Below, one piece after another: positions 8,804 through 17,276 of a stretch of DNA of 32,336 nucleotides (its first letter is position 1; the number at the start of each line of letters is the position of its first letter). The position numbers and the translations under genes were made by a program. This DNA is from Candidatus Cibiobacter qucibialis (lineage in GTDB: Bacteria > Bacillota > Clostridia > Oscillospirales > Ruminococcaceae), in the NCBI GenBank assembly GCA_004000625.1, contig SAUS01000029.1, forward strand, positions 1 to 32,336. Direction: 5' to 3'. The notes under the pieces are model-generated. The model did no database searches and was not told where the DNA came from. It saw only the letters and a program-made list of their open reading frames with translations.

Positions 8804-10144
8804 ATGAATATTGCAATTATTTCCCTTGGATGCCCCAAAAACCAGGTCGATGCTGATGTATTCTGCCACGCGCTGATCAAGGCGGGCCACCAGACGGTTG
8901 CGGACCCCGAACAGGCGGACATTATTATTGTCAACACCTGCGGCTTTATCCAGTCCGCTAAAGAGGAAGCCATTGAGAACATTTTGATGGCCTGCCAGTA
9001 TAAGCAGCAGAACCCCAACCTGAAGGTGATCGTGACCGGCTGCCTGGCTGAGCGCTATAAAACCCAGATTGTGAGCGAAATGCCGGAAGTGGACGCCGTT
9101 GTGGGCATTGGCTCCAACGCCGCTCTGCCCGCCATTGTGGAGCGCCTGACCGCCAACGGCGCGGGCCAGGTGGAAAGCTATGGCCCCAAATGCGATATGG
9201 AGCTGGGCGGTGCCCGTGTTATCAGCACGCCGCGCCACTATGCTTACCTGAAAATTGCCGAAGGCTGCAACAACCGCTGCCATTACTGCGCCATCCCGCT
9301 CATCCGCGGCCCGCTGCGCAGCCGCCCCATTGACGACTGTGTTGCCGAAGCTCGCTGGCTGGCCGGGGAGGGCGTGAAAGAGCTGATCCTGGTGGCGCAG
9401 GACCCCACCGCTTACGGCGAGGACTGGGGCAAACCCGGCGCAGTTTGCGAACTGTTGGATAAGCTGAACACCATTGAGGGCATCCGCTGGATCCGTGTGC
9501 TGTACGCCTACCCGGAGCGTATCTCCGATGAATTCATCGCAGCCCTTGTGCGCAACAATAAGGTTGTGCCGTATCTCGATCTGCCCATCCAGCACTGCGA
9601 TGACGAGGTGCTGAAAAACATGAACCGCCGCGGCGGCCGCAAAGAAATTGAGGATGCCATCCGCCGCCTGCGCGCGGCCATCCCCAACATCACGCTGCGC
9701 ACCACCCTGATTGCAGGTTTCCCGGGTGAGACCGAGGAACAGTACAGCGAGCTGTGCGACTTTGTCAAAACCGTCAAGTTTGACCGCCTGGGCTGCTTTG
9801 CCTATTCCGCCGAGGAAAACACCGTGGCCGCCAAGATGGACAATCAGATTGACGAGGAAGTCAAGCAGCGCCGCGCAGACCACATTATGGAGCTGCAGGC
9901 CGAGATCAGCGCGGAAAAGGAAGCAGAAAAGGTCGGCAAGACCTATGAGTGCATCTGCGATGGCGTGGACGATGAAACCGGCATGTACCTGCTGCGCTCC
10001 GCAGCAGACTGCCCGGAAATTGATGGCAGCATCATGACCCCGGCAGATACCCCGCTGGAAGCCGGCGCGTTCTATAACGTTACCATCACCGATGCCGATA
10101 CTTATGATCTTTATGGTTATGCGGAAAGCAAAGTGGAGGAATAA
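8804..10144 (+). CDS. rimO: Ribosomal protein S12 methylthiotransferase RimO
   Basis: A 446-residue radical-SAM enzyme that methylthiolates an aspartate of ribosomal protein S12. The N-terminal domain holds the auxiliary cluster cysteines C10, C46 and C80; the start SLGCPKNQVD is the RimO rather than MiaB signature. The radical-SAM cluster motif C155-x3-C159-x2-C162 follows, then a C-terminal TRAM-like domain. ATG 8804 agrees with the family N-terminus. The gene ends three bases before pgsA starts, and the pgsA ribosome-binding site lies within its last codons. Confidence 0.97.
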   Translation: MNIAIISLGCPKNQVDADVFCHALIKAGHQTVADPEQADIIIVNTCGFIQSAKEEAIENILMACQYKQQNPNLKVIVTGCLAERYKTQIVSEMPEVDAVVGIGSNAALPAIVERLTANGAGQVESYGPKCDMELGGARVISTPRHYAYLKIAEGCNNRCHYCAIPLIRGPLRSRPIDDCVAEARWLAGEGVKELILVAQDPTAYGEDWGKPGAVCELLDKLNTIEGIRWIRVLYAYPERISDEFIAALVRNNKVVPYLDLPIQHCDDEVLKNMNRRGGRKEIEDAIRRLRAAIPNITLRTTLIAGFPGETEEQYSELCDFVKTVKFDRLGCFAYSAEENTVAAKMDNQIDEEVKQRRADHIMELQAEISAEKEAEKVGKTYECICDGVDDETGMYLLRSAADCPEIDGSIMTPADTPLEAGAFYNVTITDADTYDLYGYAESKVEE

Positions 10145-10147
10145 ACC

Positions 10148-10723
10148 ATGAATCTGCCTAACAAATTAACGATGATGCGTGTCATCATGGTGCCGTTCTT
10201 TATGGTATTTGCTGCCATGAGCCATATGGGCACGCTCCGGTTCAACGCAACGTATGCCTTGATAGCGGGCATTCTGTTTGCTGTGGCCAGCTTTACGGAT
10301 TTCCTGGATGGCTACCTGGCCCGCAAGAACCACCTGGTAACGGACTTTGGCAAGTTTATGGACCCGCTGGCTGATAAAATGCTCACCACCGCCGCCATTA
10401 TTTATATGGTGGTGGATGGTGTCTGCTCCCCCGTGGTGCTGGCCATCATCATGTTCCGCGAGTTTGCTGTGGCCGGTGTGCGCATGATTGCGGCAGAGTC
10501 CGGTACCGTCATTGCCGCAAACATGTGGGGCAAGGTCAAAACCGTGCTGCAGATGGTCACCATCATCTTCTATTACTTTGCCATGGCGCTCGCCCCGGCG
10601 GACGGCGTTGGGGTTATCAGCTTTACCACCCAGGTGCTGTGCTGGGCCGTTGCTGCCGTTACTGCACTTTCCGGCTGCATCTACCTGTGGCAGAATCGTT
10701 CCTGCTTTATGCAGGCAAAATGA
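10148..10723 (+). CDS. pgsA: CDP-diacylglycerol--glycerol-3-phosphate 3-phosphatidyltransferase PgsA
   Basis: A 191-residue integral membrane enzyme that makes phosphatidylglycerol phosphate, the committed step to phosphatidylglycerol. The complete CDP-alcohol phosphotransferase motif is present: D51, D54, G55, A58, R59, G68, D72 and D76. About five or six membrane helices are visible. The ribosome-binding site GGAGGA overlaps the end of rimO, so the two are cotranscribed. Family members differ in acceptor alcohol; PgsA is preferred from the rimO-pgsA neighbourhood common in Firmicutes and the PgsA-like N-terminus (MNLPNKLTMMRV). Confidence 0.94.
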   Translation: MNLPNKLTMMRVIMVPFFMVFAAMSHMGTLRFNATYALIAGILFAVASFTDFLDGYLARKNHLVTDFGKFMDPLADKMLTTAAIIYMVVDGVCSPVVLAIIMFREFAVAGVRMIAAESGTVIAANMWGKVKTVLQMVTIIFYYFAMALAPADGVGVISFTTQVLCWAVAAVTALSGCIYLWQNRSCFMQAK

Positions 10724-10733
10724 TGCTGCCCCC

Positions 10734-10762
10734 TTGCAACCGCTTATCAGGGCGGCTATAAT
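10734..10762 (+). promoter_or_regulatory. cysS promoter
   Basis: TTGCAA at 10734-10739 and TATAAT at 10757-10762 are separated by 17 bases, a near-consensus vegetative promoter. The leader to the cysS start is only about 60 bases, too short for a T-box riboswitch, so charged-tRNA control by that route is not visible here. Confidence 0.8.
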
Positions 10763-10828
10763 AAATCTGAACGGTTTGCAGGTTTAGCCGCGCCGTACCA
10801 GCAAAGTTGGGAAAGGAAGTTCCTGTCC

Positions 10829-12223
10829 ATGCAGATTTTTAATACCATGACCCGCAAAAAGGAAGATTTTATCCCGCAGGAGCCGGGCGTTTATCGCGTT
10901 TACGTCTGCGGCCCCACGGTGTATAACTATATCCATATCGGCAATGCGCGCCCCATGATCGTGTTTGACACGCTGCGCCGCTATCTGGAGTACCTTGGCA
11001 ACAAGGTGCTGTATGTCTCCAATATCACCGATATTGACGATAAACTGATCAAAAAAGGCCAGGAGGACGGCACCACCATGCAGGAGGTTGCCCGCAAGTT
11101 CGAGGCCGAGTACATCAAAGATTCCGAGGGCCTGAACGTTAAGGCCCCCACCGTGCGCCCCCGCGCAACCGAGCATATCGGTGAGATCATCAAGATCGTC
11201 AAGGACCTGGTCGAATCCGGACATGCTTACGTTGCCCACAACGGCGATGTCTACTTCCGCGTTAAGTCTGATCCCGGTTACGGCAAGCTGAGCCACCTGA
11301 ACCTGGACGACCTGGAAAGCGGCAACCGTGAACTGCGCAGCCAGATGGATGACGACCTGAAAGAAGACCCCGCAGATTTTGCTGTCTGGAAGGCCGCCAA
11401 GCCGGGCGAGCCTTCCTGGAACAGCCCTTGGGGCCAGGGCCGTCCGGGCTGGCACATTGAGTGCAGCGCCATGGCCCGTAAGCACCTGGGCAAGACCATC
11501 GACCTGCATGCAGGCGGCCAGGACCTGATCTTCCCCCATCACGAAAACGAGATTGCACAGTCGGAGTGCGCCAACGGCTGCACCTTCAGCCATTACTGGA
11601 TGCACAACGGCTTTTTGAACATCAACAACCAGAAGATGTCCAAGAGCGCCAACAACTTCTTTACCGTGCGTGAAATTGCCGATAAGTACGGCTATGAGCC
11701 GATCCGTTATTTTATGCTCACCGCTGGTTACCGCATGCCGCTGAACTATACGGTGGACCTGATCGAGAGCTGCAAGAACAGCTTGGAGCGCCTGTACACC
11801 TGCCGCGATAACCTGGATTTTGCCATCCGCAATGCCCATGGCACTGACACTGCCCTGACTGAAAAGTGCGAAGAAGCACGCAAAAAGTTCAAGACCGCCA
11901 TGGATGACGACCTGAACACCCCCGATGCTCTGGCCGCCATTTTTGAGTTCGTCAAGGACATCAACACCATGTCCGATGCTGCCGATAAGGCTACGTTGGA
12001 AAAGGCCGCCGCCACGTTTGACGAGCTGACCGGTGTGCTGGGCCTGATGTACAACCGCAAGGCCGAGGAAGCCCCCGACGAAGTGAAGCAGCTGGTGGAA
12101 GAGCGCGCCGCAGCCAAAAAGGCCAAGGACTTTGCCCGCGCCGATGCTCTGCGCGCCAAAATCACTGAGCTGGGCTGGAATGTGATGGACACCGCTAAGG
12201 GCCCGCAGCTGACCAAGCTATAA
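10829..12223 (+). CDS. cysS: Cysteinyl-tRNA synthetase
   Basis: A 464-residue class I aminoacyl-tRNA synthetase that charges tRNA-Cys. The HIGH-type motif is HIGN at 36-39 and KMSKS is at 269-273. C27 near the N-terminus is one of the zinc ligands, with the others in ECSAMARKHLG and in HHENE. The C-terminal helical anticodon-binding region ends in GWNVMDTAKGPQL, typical of the family. Length is normal. The ribosome-binding site is GGAAAGGAAG. It has its own promoter and is followed by a hairpin terminator, so it is monocistronic. Confidence 0.98.
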   Translation: MQIFNTMTRKKEDFIPQEPGVYRVYVCGPTVYNYIHIGNARPMIVFDTLRRYLEYLGNKVLYVSNITDIDDKLIKKGQEDGTTMQEVARKFEAEYIKDSEGLNVKAPTVRPRATEHIGEIIKIVKDLVESGHAYVAHNGDVYFRVKSDPGYGKLSHLNLDDLESGNRELRSQMDDDLKEDPADFAVWKAAKPGEPSWNSPWGQGRPGWHIECSAMARKHLGKTIDLHAGGQDLIFPHHENEIAQSECANGCTFSHYWMHNGFLNINNQKMSKSANNFFTVREIADKYGYEPIRYFMLTAGYRMPLNYTVDLIESCKNSLERLYTCRDNLDFAIRNAHGTDTALTEKCEEARKKFKTAMDDDLNTPDALAAIFEFVKDINTMSDAADKATLEKAAATFDELTGVLGLMYNRKAEEAPDEVKQLVEERAAAKKAKDFARADALRAKITELGWNVMDTAKGPQLTKL

Positions 12224-12250
12224 TTATTACTGCACAATCACGGCAAAACA

Positions 12251-12303
12251 AAGGAATTGGAAACAGGGAAGCATCTGCCTCTGCTTCCGGTTCCTTATTT
12301 TAT
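12251..12303 (+). terminator. Terminator after cysS
   Basis: GGAAGCA (12267-12273) pairs with TGCTTCC (12282-12288), and GGAA/TTCC below an internal loop extends the stem. The tract TTATTTTATT follows. It separates cysS from the membrane glycosyltransferase that starts 40 bases later. Confidence 0.65.
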
Positions 12304-12342
12304 TGCAGTGGCAAATACGCTGCATGATCTGGAGAGTTCAGA

Positions 12343-15342
12343 ATGACAAATACCAGAACCAAACAGGAAGAGCGAACGCTGTATATTATATTGGCTGCAG
12401 CGCTTGCCGCGCGCCTGCTGCTGGCCCTTGTTACTGAAGGCTACACCTATGATATGAGCTGCTTTGTGGCCTGGGGGGATAAGCTGGCCAGCGAAGGTCC
12501 CGCGGCCTTTTACAGCGCCGATTATTTTGCGGACTACCCGCCCGGCTACATCCTTGTGCTGGGGCTGGTCAGCCTGGTGCGCAAGGCGCTCCAACTGAGC
12601 TATGAATCCCGCTGGACCTATTTTTTGCTGGCACTGATCCCCGCAATCTGCGATTGTGCCGCCGTGGTGCTGCTGGACCATATCAGCCGCCGGTATATGG
12701 GGCAGGGCAGGGCACAGCGCTGCCTGGTGCTGTTTGCGGCGTTCTGCCCGCTGACCTTGTTTGATACCGGCATCTGGAAGCAGATCGATGGGGCTTTTGC
12801 GCTGCCGCTGCTGCTCTGCTTCTGGCTGCTGGAAGAGCGCCGCTACCTGCTCGCTGCGGTGCTGTACGGCGTGGCGCTGGCCATCAAGCCGCAGGCACTG
12901 TTGGCTGGGCCGGTGCTGGCCGTCTGCTTTTTGGTGGCTATTGCGGATGCCGTGCGGGATGGCAAAAGCCCGCTGAAATCGGTCGGCCAGATTTTTGGCG
13001 GTGCTGCGCTGGCTTTGCTGCCGCCGCTGCTGGCGGGCCTGCCGTTTTACGGGGCAAAAAATCTGGTGCCGTCCTTGATCGATAAGTACATCACCACGGC
13101 GTCTGGCTACCAGTATGCCACCATCAATGCGTTCAACTGGTTTGCAGCGCTGGGCGGCAACTGGCAGGCGCTGGATGCTTGCCCGGTGTTTAACCTGAGC
13201 TGGAAAGTGCTGGGCATTTTCAACATCGCTGTTATCACGGTGCTGCTTGTGGTGCTGGCGGTCATCAGCTGGCGGACGGGGCGGTTTTCCCCGCTGCTGC
13301 TGGCAGCGTTTTACACGGTGGGGATTTTTACCTTTGCCCATTGCATGCACGAGCGTTACCTGGTGCTGGGCATGCTGCTGGTACTGCTTGCTGCGGCGCG
13401 CTGGAATGACATCCGTTTGTATGGCGCCGGGTTTGGTCTGTCGATAACGGGCTTCTTGAACCTGGAAACTGTGTATACCCTGGTAGGCAGCGATGACGAG
13501 TGGCTCAGCAGCGATACCAGCCGCGAGTTTGCCATGGCAGTCGGCTTTGCCGAAACGGCAGCCTTTGTGCTGCTGGCTTTCACCGCGTGGGCCATCTGCC
13601 GCCATGGAGCGATTTCTCCACTGGCAAAAGTGGAAACCATCGAAAAAGATAAAACAAAAACAGTGCAGAAAAAGCTGGAACTGTGCACCCTGCGCATTGA
13701 TCCGCAGCCTGCTTGGACGGCTAAAGAGAAGAAAGCCTTGGCAACGCTGACGTTGATCGTTGCTGTGGTGAGCTTTGCCTACCTTGGCAGCATGAAAGCA
13801 CCGCAGAACCCTGTGGATGCTACGGACAGCACGGCAACCATCGACTTTACCCCGCAGCAGGACGCGGTGGAAATCTGGGTGTACCCCGGCATTTCCACCG
13901 GCGGCAGCCTGCGCATCACGGATGCAGCGGGCAATGAGCTGTACCAGAAGGAACTGAGCTATGCAACGCCGTTCTGCTGGACCAAAACGGCCATCACGGC
14001 TCCGGCAGGGCAGACCCTGACCGCAACGATTGAAAATGCGCAGATGTTTGAACTGGCCCTGCGGGATGCCACCGGTGCGCTGGTGCCGGTAACGGGCGGC
14101 GATGCCCTGTTTGATGAGCAGAGCGAAGTGCCAGATACCATCAGCCAGCTGAACAGCATGTATTTCGATGAAATCTATCATGGCCGTACTGGGTACGAAA
14201 TGCTGCACCGCATGACGGCATACGAAACCACCCACCCGCCGCTGGGCAAAGATTTTATCATGCTGGGCATTGCTATTTTTGGAATGACAGCCTTTGGCTG
14301 GCGCTGTGCCGGAACGCTGTTCGGCGTGATGCTGGTGCCGCTGATGTGGTGCTTTGCCCGCCGTCTGACCCACAAACGCTGGGCCGGGGCCATGGCAGGT
14401 GCGCTGATTGCCGCTGGGTTCATGCGATTTTCCCAAAGCCGCATTGCCACAATCGATATTTACGGTACGTTCTTTATCCTGTTAGGCGCATATTTTATGG
14501 TATGGTATTGCCAGAGCGTGCTGCAAAACGGCGTAAACGGCTCGCTGCTGCCCATGGCGCTGGGCGGCGTGGCATTTGGGCTTGGGTGTGCATCCAAGTG
14601 GACCGGAATTTATGCCGGGGCAGGGCTTGCGGTATTGTACCTGGGTGTGCTGTATGCCCGCTGGAAGCAAAAACAGCCGGGCTTCTGGAAAGAATTCCGG
14701 ATGGCTGCTGTGGGTGGTGTGGCGTTTTACATCGTTGTGCCGTTCCTGATCTATCTTGCATCCTACCTGCCTTATTGGTGGAAAGACCCTACCTTTGGTT
14801 TGCGGGATTGGTGGGATTGCCAAACCTACATGTACTGGTACCATTCCACCCTGAAAGCAACCCACCCGTTTGAAAGCCGCTGGTACACCTGGCTGCTGGA
14901 CCTGCGCCCAGTGTGGTATTACAAAAATTCTTACCTGGAAGCTGGGCTTCAGGGCAGCATTGCAGGTTTTTATAACCCGGTCATTTGCTGGGCGGGGCTG
15001 TTCTGCATTTTGCTGCTGCTGTGGCGCCAGGTTTCGGCTCGCGGCACGGCAAAGGGAGCGGGCGTTCTGATCTTGTACGCCAGCCAGCTGCTTTCCTGGA
15101 TGCTGGTATCGCGCTGCACTTTCATGTACCATTACTTCCCCAGCTCGGTCTTTGCGTTGACGGCCATTGTGCTGGTTTTAACGCAGATGAAGCGGCAGGA
15201 CCGCGCCAAAAAGATTGGCGCGGGGCTGTGCATTGCGGCGCTGGTGTGCTTTGCCTGGTTCTATCCCGTTCTGTCCGGCTTGCCCGTGCCGACCCTGTGG
15301 GCGCAGAGCACCAAGATTTTGCCGAGTTACGGGTTCTATTAA
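12343..15342 (+). CDS. Two-module membrane glycosyltransferase (Gpi18-like plus PMT/GT39-like)
   Basis: A 999-residue multi-pass membrane protein. The N-terminal half (about 1-430) resembles Gpi18/DUF2029-type polyprenyl-sugar-dependent transferases, with D37 and a DYPPGY motif at about 64-69 in the first extracytoplasmic loop. A non-membrane segment of about 150 residues (about 490-600) looks like a beta-sandwich. The C-terminal half (about 600-999) is a PMT/GT39-like module with the family's acidic FDE at 608-610 and THPPLGKD at about 630-637. It would transfer a sugar from a lipid-phosphate donor to an extracellular acceptor. The start has GGAGAG 8 bases upstream. Donor and acceptor are unknown; it is flanked by terminators and lies far from the glycan operon at 21-30 kb. 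Confidence 0.85.
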   Translation: MTNTRTKQEERTLYIILAAALAARLLLALVTEGYTYDMSCFVAWGDKLASEGPAAFYSADYFADYPPGYILVLGLVSLVRKALQLSYESRWTYFLLALIPAICDCAAVVLLDHISRRYMGQGRAQRCLVLFAAFCPLTLFDTGIWKQIDGAFALPLLLCFWLLEERRYLLAAVLYGVALAIKPQALLAGPVLAVCFLVAIADAVRDGKSPLKSVGQIFGGAALALLPPLLAGLPFYGAKNLVPSLIDKYITTASGYQYATINAFNWFAALGGNWQALDACPVFNLSWKVLGIFNIAVITVLLVVLAVISWRTGRFSPLLLAAFYTVGIFTFAHCMHERYLVLGMLLVLLAAARWNDIRLYGAGFGLSITGFLNLETVYTLVGSDDEWLSSDTSREFAMAVGFAETAAFVLLAFTAWAICRHGAISPLAKVETIEKDKTKTVQKKLELCTLRIDPQPAWTAKEKKALATLTLIVAVVSFAYLGSMKAPQNPVDATDSTATIDFTPQQDAVEIWVYPGISTGGSLRITDAAGNELYQKELSYATPFCWTKTAITAPAGQTLTATIENAQMFELALRDATGALVPVTGGDALFDEQSEVPDTISQLNSMYFDEIYHGRTGYEMLHRMTAYETTHPPLGKDFIMLGIAIFGMTAFGWRCAGTLFGVMLVPLMWCFARRLTHKRWAGAMAGALIAAGFMRFSQSRIATIDIYGTFFILLGAYFMVWYCQSVLQNGVNGSLLPMALGGVAFGLGCASKWTGIYAGAGLAVLYLGVLYARWKQKQPGFWKEFRMAAVGGVAFYIVVPFLIYLASYLPYWWKDPTFGLRDWWDCQTYMYWYHSTLKATHPFESRWYTWLLDLRPVWYYKNSYLEAGLQGSIAGFYNPVICWAGLFCILLLLWRQVSARGTAKGAGVLILYASQLLSWMLVSRCTFMYHYFPSSVFALTAIVLVLTQMKRQDRAKKIGAGLCIAALVCFAWFYPVLSGLPVPTLWAQSTKILPSYGFY

Positions 15343-15359
15343 GGCAGTTACGGGGAGTC

Positions 15360-15394
15360 TTTTCGGCCTTTTTGAAAAAAGGCCTGGCGAAAAA
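15360..15394 (+). terminator. Hairpin after the membrane glycosyltransferase
   Basis: GGCCTTTTT (15365-15373) and AAAAAGGCC (15376-15384) form a 9-bp stem with a tight loop, extended by TTTTC/GAAAA around it. It starts about 18 bases after the stop codon. The following sequence is only moderately T-rich, so it may be a terminator or a dispersed hairpin. Confidence 0.5.
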
Positions 15395-15410
15395 CTTTAA
15401 TTATTTTCAC

Positions 15411-15700
15411 TAAGGCAACACCGCGCAATTCCCGCCTTACGGCTTAAGCACCACTCCGGCAGCTGCGGCACGGCATCTGCGTTGCCAAAATGCTCGATAA
15501 TGTCGGGTTGCGGTACCCGCATCGTGCTTCGGGGGCAAAAGCCCCTCGCACTCTGCGACCGCTGCCCCTGCTTCGGTTCGCTGTTTCCGCCACTGGCGGC
15601 GCTCACCTTTGCAGCATCCAGTATTATCTGCGCTTTTGGCTTGGCATCTGCCGCACCTCGCTCGCCGTATCAGCACTTAGAATTATGCGGTATTGCCCTA
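15411..15700 (+). repeat. Complete TA-flanked foldback repeat, MITE-like (copy B)
   Basis: A 286-bp element (15413-15698) bounded by TA on each side. The ends are inverted: left AGGCAACACCGCGCAATTC, right (reverse complement) GGGCAATACCGCATAATTC. The inverted similarity continues inward more loosely (TGCGGCA, GCCAAAA and GATAAT blocks). The centre holds further hairpins: GTGC...GCAC enclosing GGGGC-AAAA-GCCCC (15524-15551) and CCGCC-ACT-GGCGG (15587-15599). Parts of two further copies in the same orientation lie at the window edges. No credible gene is inside, so it would depend on a transposase elsewhere; terminal TA suggests the IS630/Tc1-mariner group, as inference. Confidence 0.8.
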
Positions 15701-15717
15701 ATTACATTATATAAAAT

Positions 15718-15763
15718 AAATGTGCGGCTCCGGGCGGTGAATGCAGCGGGGCCGCACATTTTT
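15718..15763 (+). terminator. Strong intrinsic terminator downstream of repeat copy B
   Basis: AAATGTGCGGC (15718-15728) and GCCGCACATTT (15751-15761) form an 11-bp stem followed by a T-run. It may be the original terminator of the membrane glycosyltransferase gene, now separated from it by the repeat. No genes are seen in 15343-15960 beyond this, the repeat and the hairpins. Confidence 0.75.
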
Positions 15764-15862
15764 GTGTGCAGGAGAATTGGAAGAAAAAGCAATATTTTTA
15801 GAGTGCATCTCTAACCTGGCGCTCCGACTTGGCCGCCCTACTGACACTTTAGAAGATCCTCC

Positions 15863-15895
15863 AAACAAAAACCGCCGCCCCAATCAGGGCGGCGG
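15863..15895 (-). terminator. Terminator of the phosphofructokinase gene
   Basis: On the - strand CCGCCGCCC, the loop TGATTG, then GGGCGGCGG is followed by TTTTTGTTT. This is a perfect 9-bp GC stem with a T-run, about 67 bases after the phosphofructokinase stop codon. Confidence 0.9.
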
Positions 15896-15961
15896 CCAAT
15901 CAATATTCTATATGCGATAAGTACTGATCTTCACGCAAGGTAGAGGCTTACGCGGCAAAAA

Positions 15962-17197
15962 TCAGGTTTCCGGCAGGTAGATATGGTGGGGCAAGCCCTC
16001 AACATAGATGGGGGTCAGCTCGGCCTGGATCAGCGGCATAGCATAAGCCAGGAACTCCGGCAGCATGGCAGTGTGGTCGGCGTTGACCCATTCCAGCGGA
16101 ACTTTCTTTTCAAGGTTGGCAACCTCGCTGATGGGGTGCAGGCTGGTGGTACACTGGTACGGTGCGTTGGAAATGCGGTCCAGTGCGACCATTTCGCCGG
16201 TGTGGCCCTCAAAAGCGGCCTTGGCGGCAGCACCGCCCACCTGGTATGCCTCGGTGATATCGGTACGGCTGGTCAGGTGGCCAGCGCAGCGCTGCAGGGT
16301 GGAAAGCTCAATGCAGCGGGTCTTGGTGTCCAGACGGCGGGCAACGGTGTTGGCCAAAAAGCGTGCCGTGCCGGTCAGGGCTTTGTGGCCGAACGCGTCA
16401 ACTGCGTGCACATCGTCGGCCAGCTCGCAGACATAGCGGCCATCAGCCAGTTTAACGCCTTCGGAAACAGCAATCACGATGGAAGGCTTTTCTTTCTGCA
16501 TCCGCTCCACTTTTTCCACAAAGCGGTCTACATTAAAGGGAACTTCGGGCAGGCAGATCATATCCACGCCCTCGCAGTCCTCACCCTTTGCCAGGGAGGC
16601 AGCGGCGGTCAGCCAGCCGGCATTGCGGCCCATAATCTCCACAATGGTAACGTACTTGGTGCCATATACGGTGGCATCGCGGATGATTTCCTTCATCACA
16701 ACGCCAATGTACTTGGCGGCGCTGCCGTAACCGGGAGTATGGTCGGTCACCATCAGGTCATTGTCAATCGTCTTGGGAACGCCCATAAAGCGGATATCGC
16801 TGCCAATATGGGCACCGTAATCAGCCAGCTTGCCGATGGTATCCATGCTGTCATTGCCGCCGATGTAGAAGAAATAGCCGATATCCAGTTCGCCCAGGAT
16901 CTCGAACAGCTTCTGGTATACGGCTTCGCCCTCGGCGGTGTGCCAGTCGGGCAGCTTGTAGCGGCAGCTGCCCAGATAGCTGGACGGTGTGCGCTTGAGC
17001 AGCTCAATGTCCATGGCACTTTTCAACTTGTCATCCAGTACGCAGACGCGGCGCTCCAACAGGCCGGCCACGCCGTGCATCATGCCGTACACCTTACCTG
17101 CACCGCGGCGCTTGCAGCTTTCATAAACGCCGGCCAGGCTGGAATTGATGACTGAGGTGGGGCCGCCGGATTGACCGACGATCGCATTTTTTGCCAT
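15962..17197 (-). CDS. pfp: Pyrophosphate-dependent 6-phosphofructokinase
   Basis: A 411-residue glycolytic enzyme that phosphorylates fructose 6-phosphate, predicted to use pyrophosphate in place of ATP. GGNDS at 113-117 carries Asp where ATP enzymes have Gly, and PKTIDND at 141-147 carries Lys at the second discriminating position; both changes are known PPi markers. D145 is the catalytic base. The start ATG 17197 has AAGGAG upstream. An in-frame extension to 17278 is rejected for lack of similarity. A hairpin (17219-17237) lies a few bases before the ribosome-binding site. Such enzymes are common in anaerobic Clostridia; the reaction is reversible. Confidence 0.93.
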   Translation of the reverse strand: MAKNAIVGQSGGPTSVINSSLAGVYESCKRRGAGKVYGMMHGVAGLLERRVCVLDDKLKSAMDIELLKRTPSSYLGSCRYKLPDWHTAEGEAVYQKLFEILGELDIGYFFYIGGNDSMDTIGKLADYGAHIGSDIRFMGVPKTIDNDLMVTDHTPGYGSAAKYIGVVMKEIIRDATVYGTKYVTIVEIMGRNAGWLTAAASLAKGEDCEGVDMICLPEVPFNVDRFVEKVERMQKEKPSIVIAVSEGVKLADGRYVCELADDVHAVDAFGHKALTGTARFLANTVARRLDTKTRCIELSTLQRCAGHLTSRTDITEAYQVGGAAAKAAFEGHTGEMVALDRISNAPYQCTTSLHPISEVANLEKKVPLEWVNADHTAMLPEFLAYAMPLIQAELTPIYVEGLPHHIYLPET

Positions 17198-17218
17198 AAA
17201 ATAATCTCCTTCTCTTCG

Positions 17219-17237
17219 GCAGTGCCGTGCGCACTGC
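17219..17237 (-). promoter_or_regulatory. Leader hairpin before the phosphofructokinase ribosome-binding site
   Basis: GCAGTGC, the loop CGTGC, and GCACTGC make a perfect 7-bp stem. It ends about five bases from the AAGGAG site of the phosphofructokinase gene, so it could influence translation or transcript stability. No known riboswitch is recognised. Confidence 0.4.
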
Positions 17238-17276
17238 TGTTTGTGTGCCGTGCGGCAGGCGGGCCGCCCTATGCAC

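Noticed and set aside
6846..8816. Very long - strand open frame (656 codons) opposite recA and recX
   Set aside because: It is the antisense shadow of well-conserved GC-rich genes, with His/Gln/Gly-rich content and no own start signals.
10763..10828. T-box riboswitch ahead of cysS
   Set aside because: The leader from promoter to start codon is only about 60 bases and lacks a T-box core or an antiterminator/terminator pair.
12295..14436. 713-codon - strand open frame opposite the membrane glycosyltransferase
   Set aside because: An antisense artefact of codon bias in GC-rich DNA; the + strand frame has membrane helices and family motifs.
15482..15814. Open frame of 110 codons on the + strand across the repeat
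   Set aside because: It lies over the foldback repeat and runs past its end into a terminator. It has no ribosome-binding site and a Cys/Pro-rich composition explained by the hairpins.
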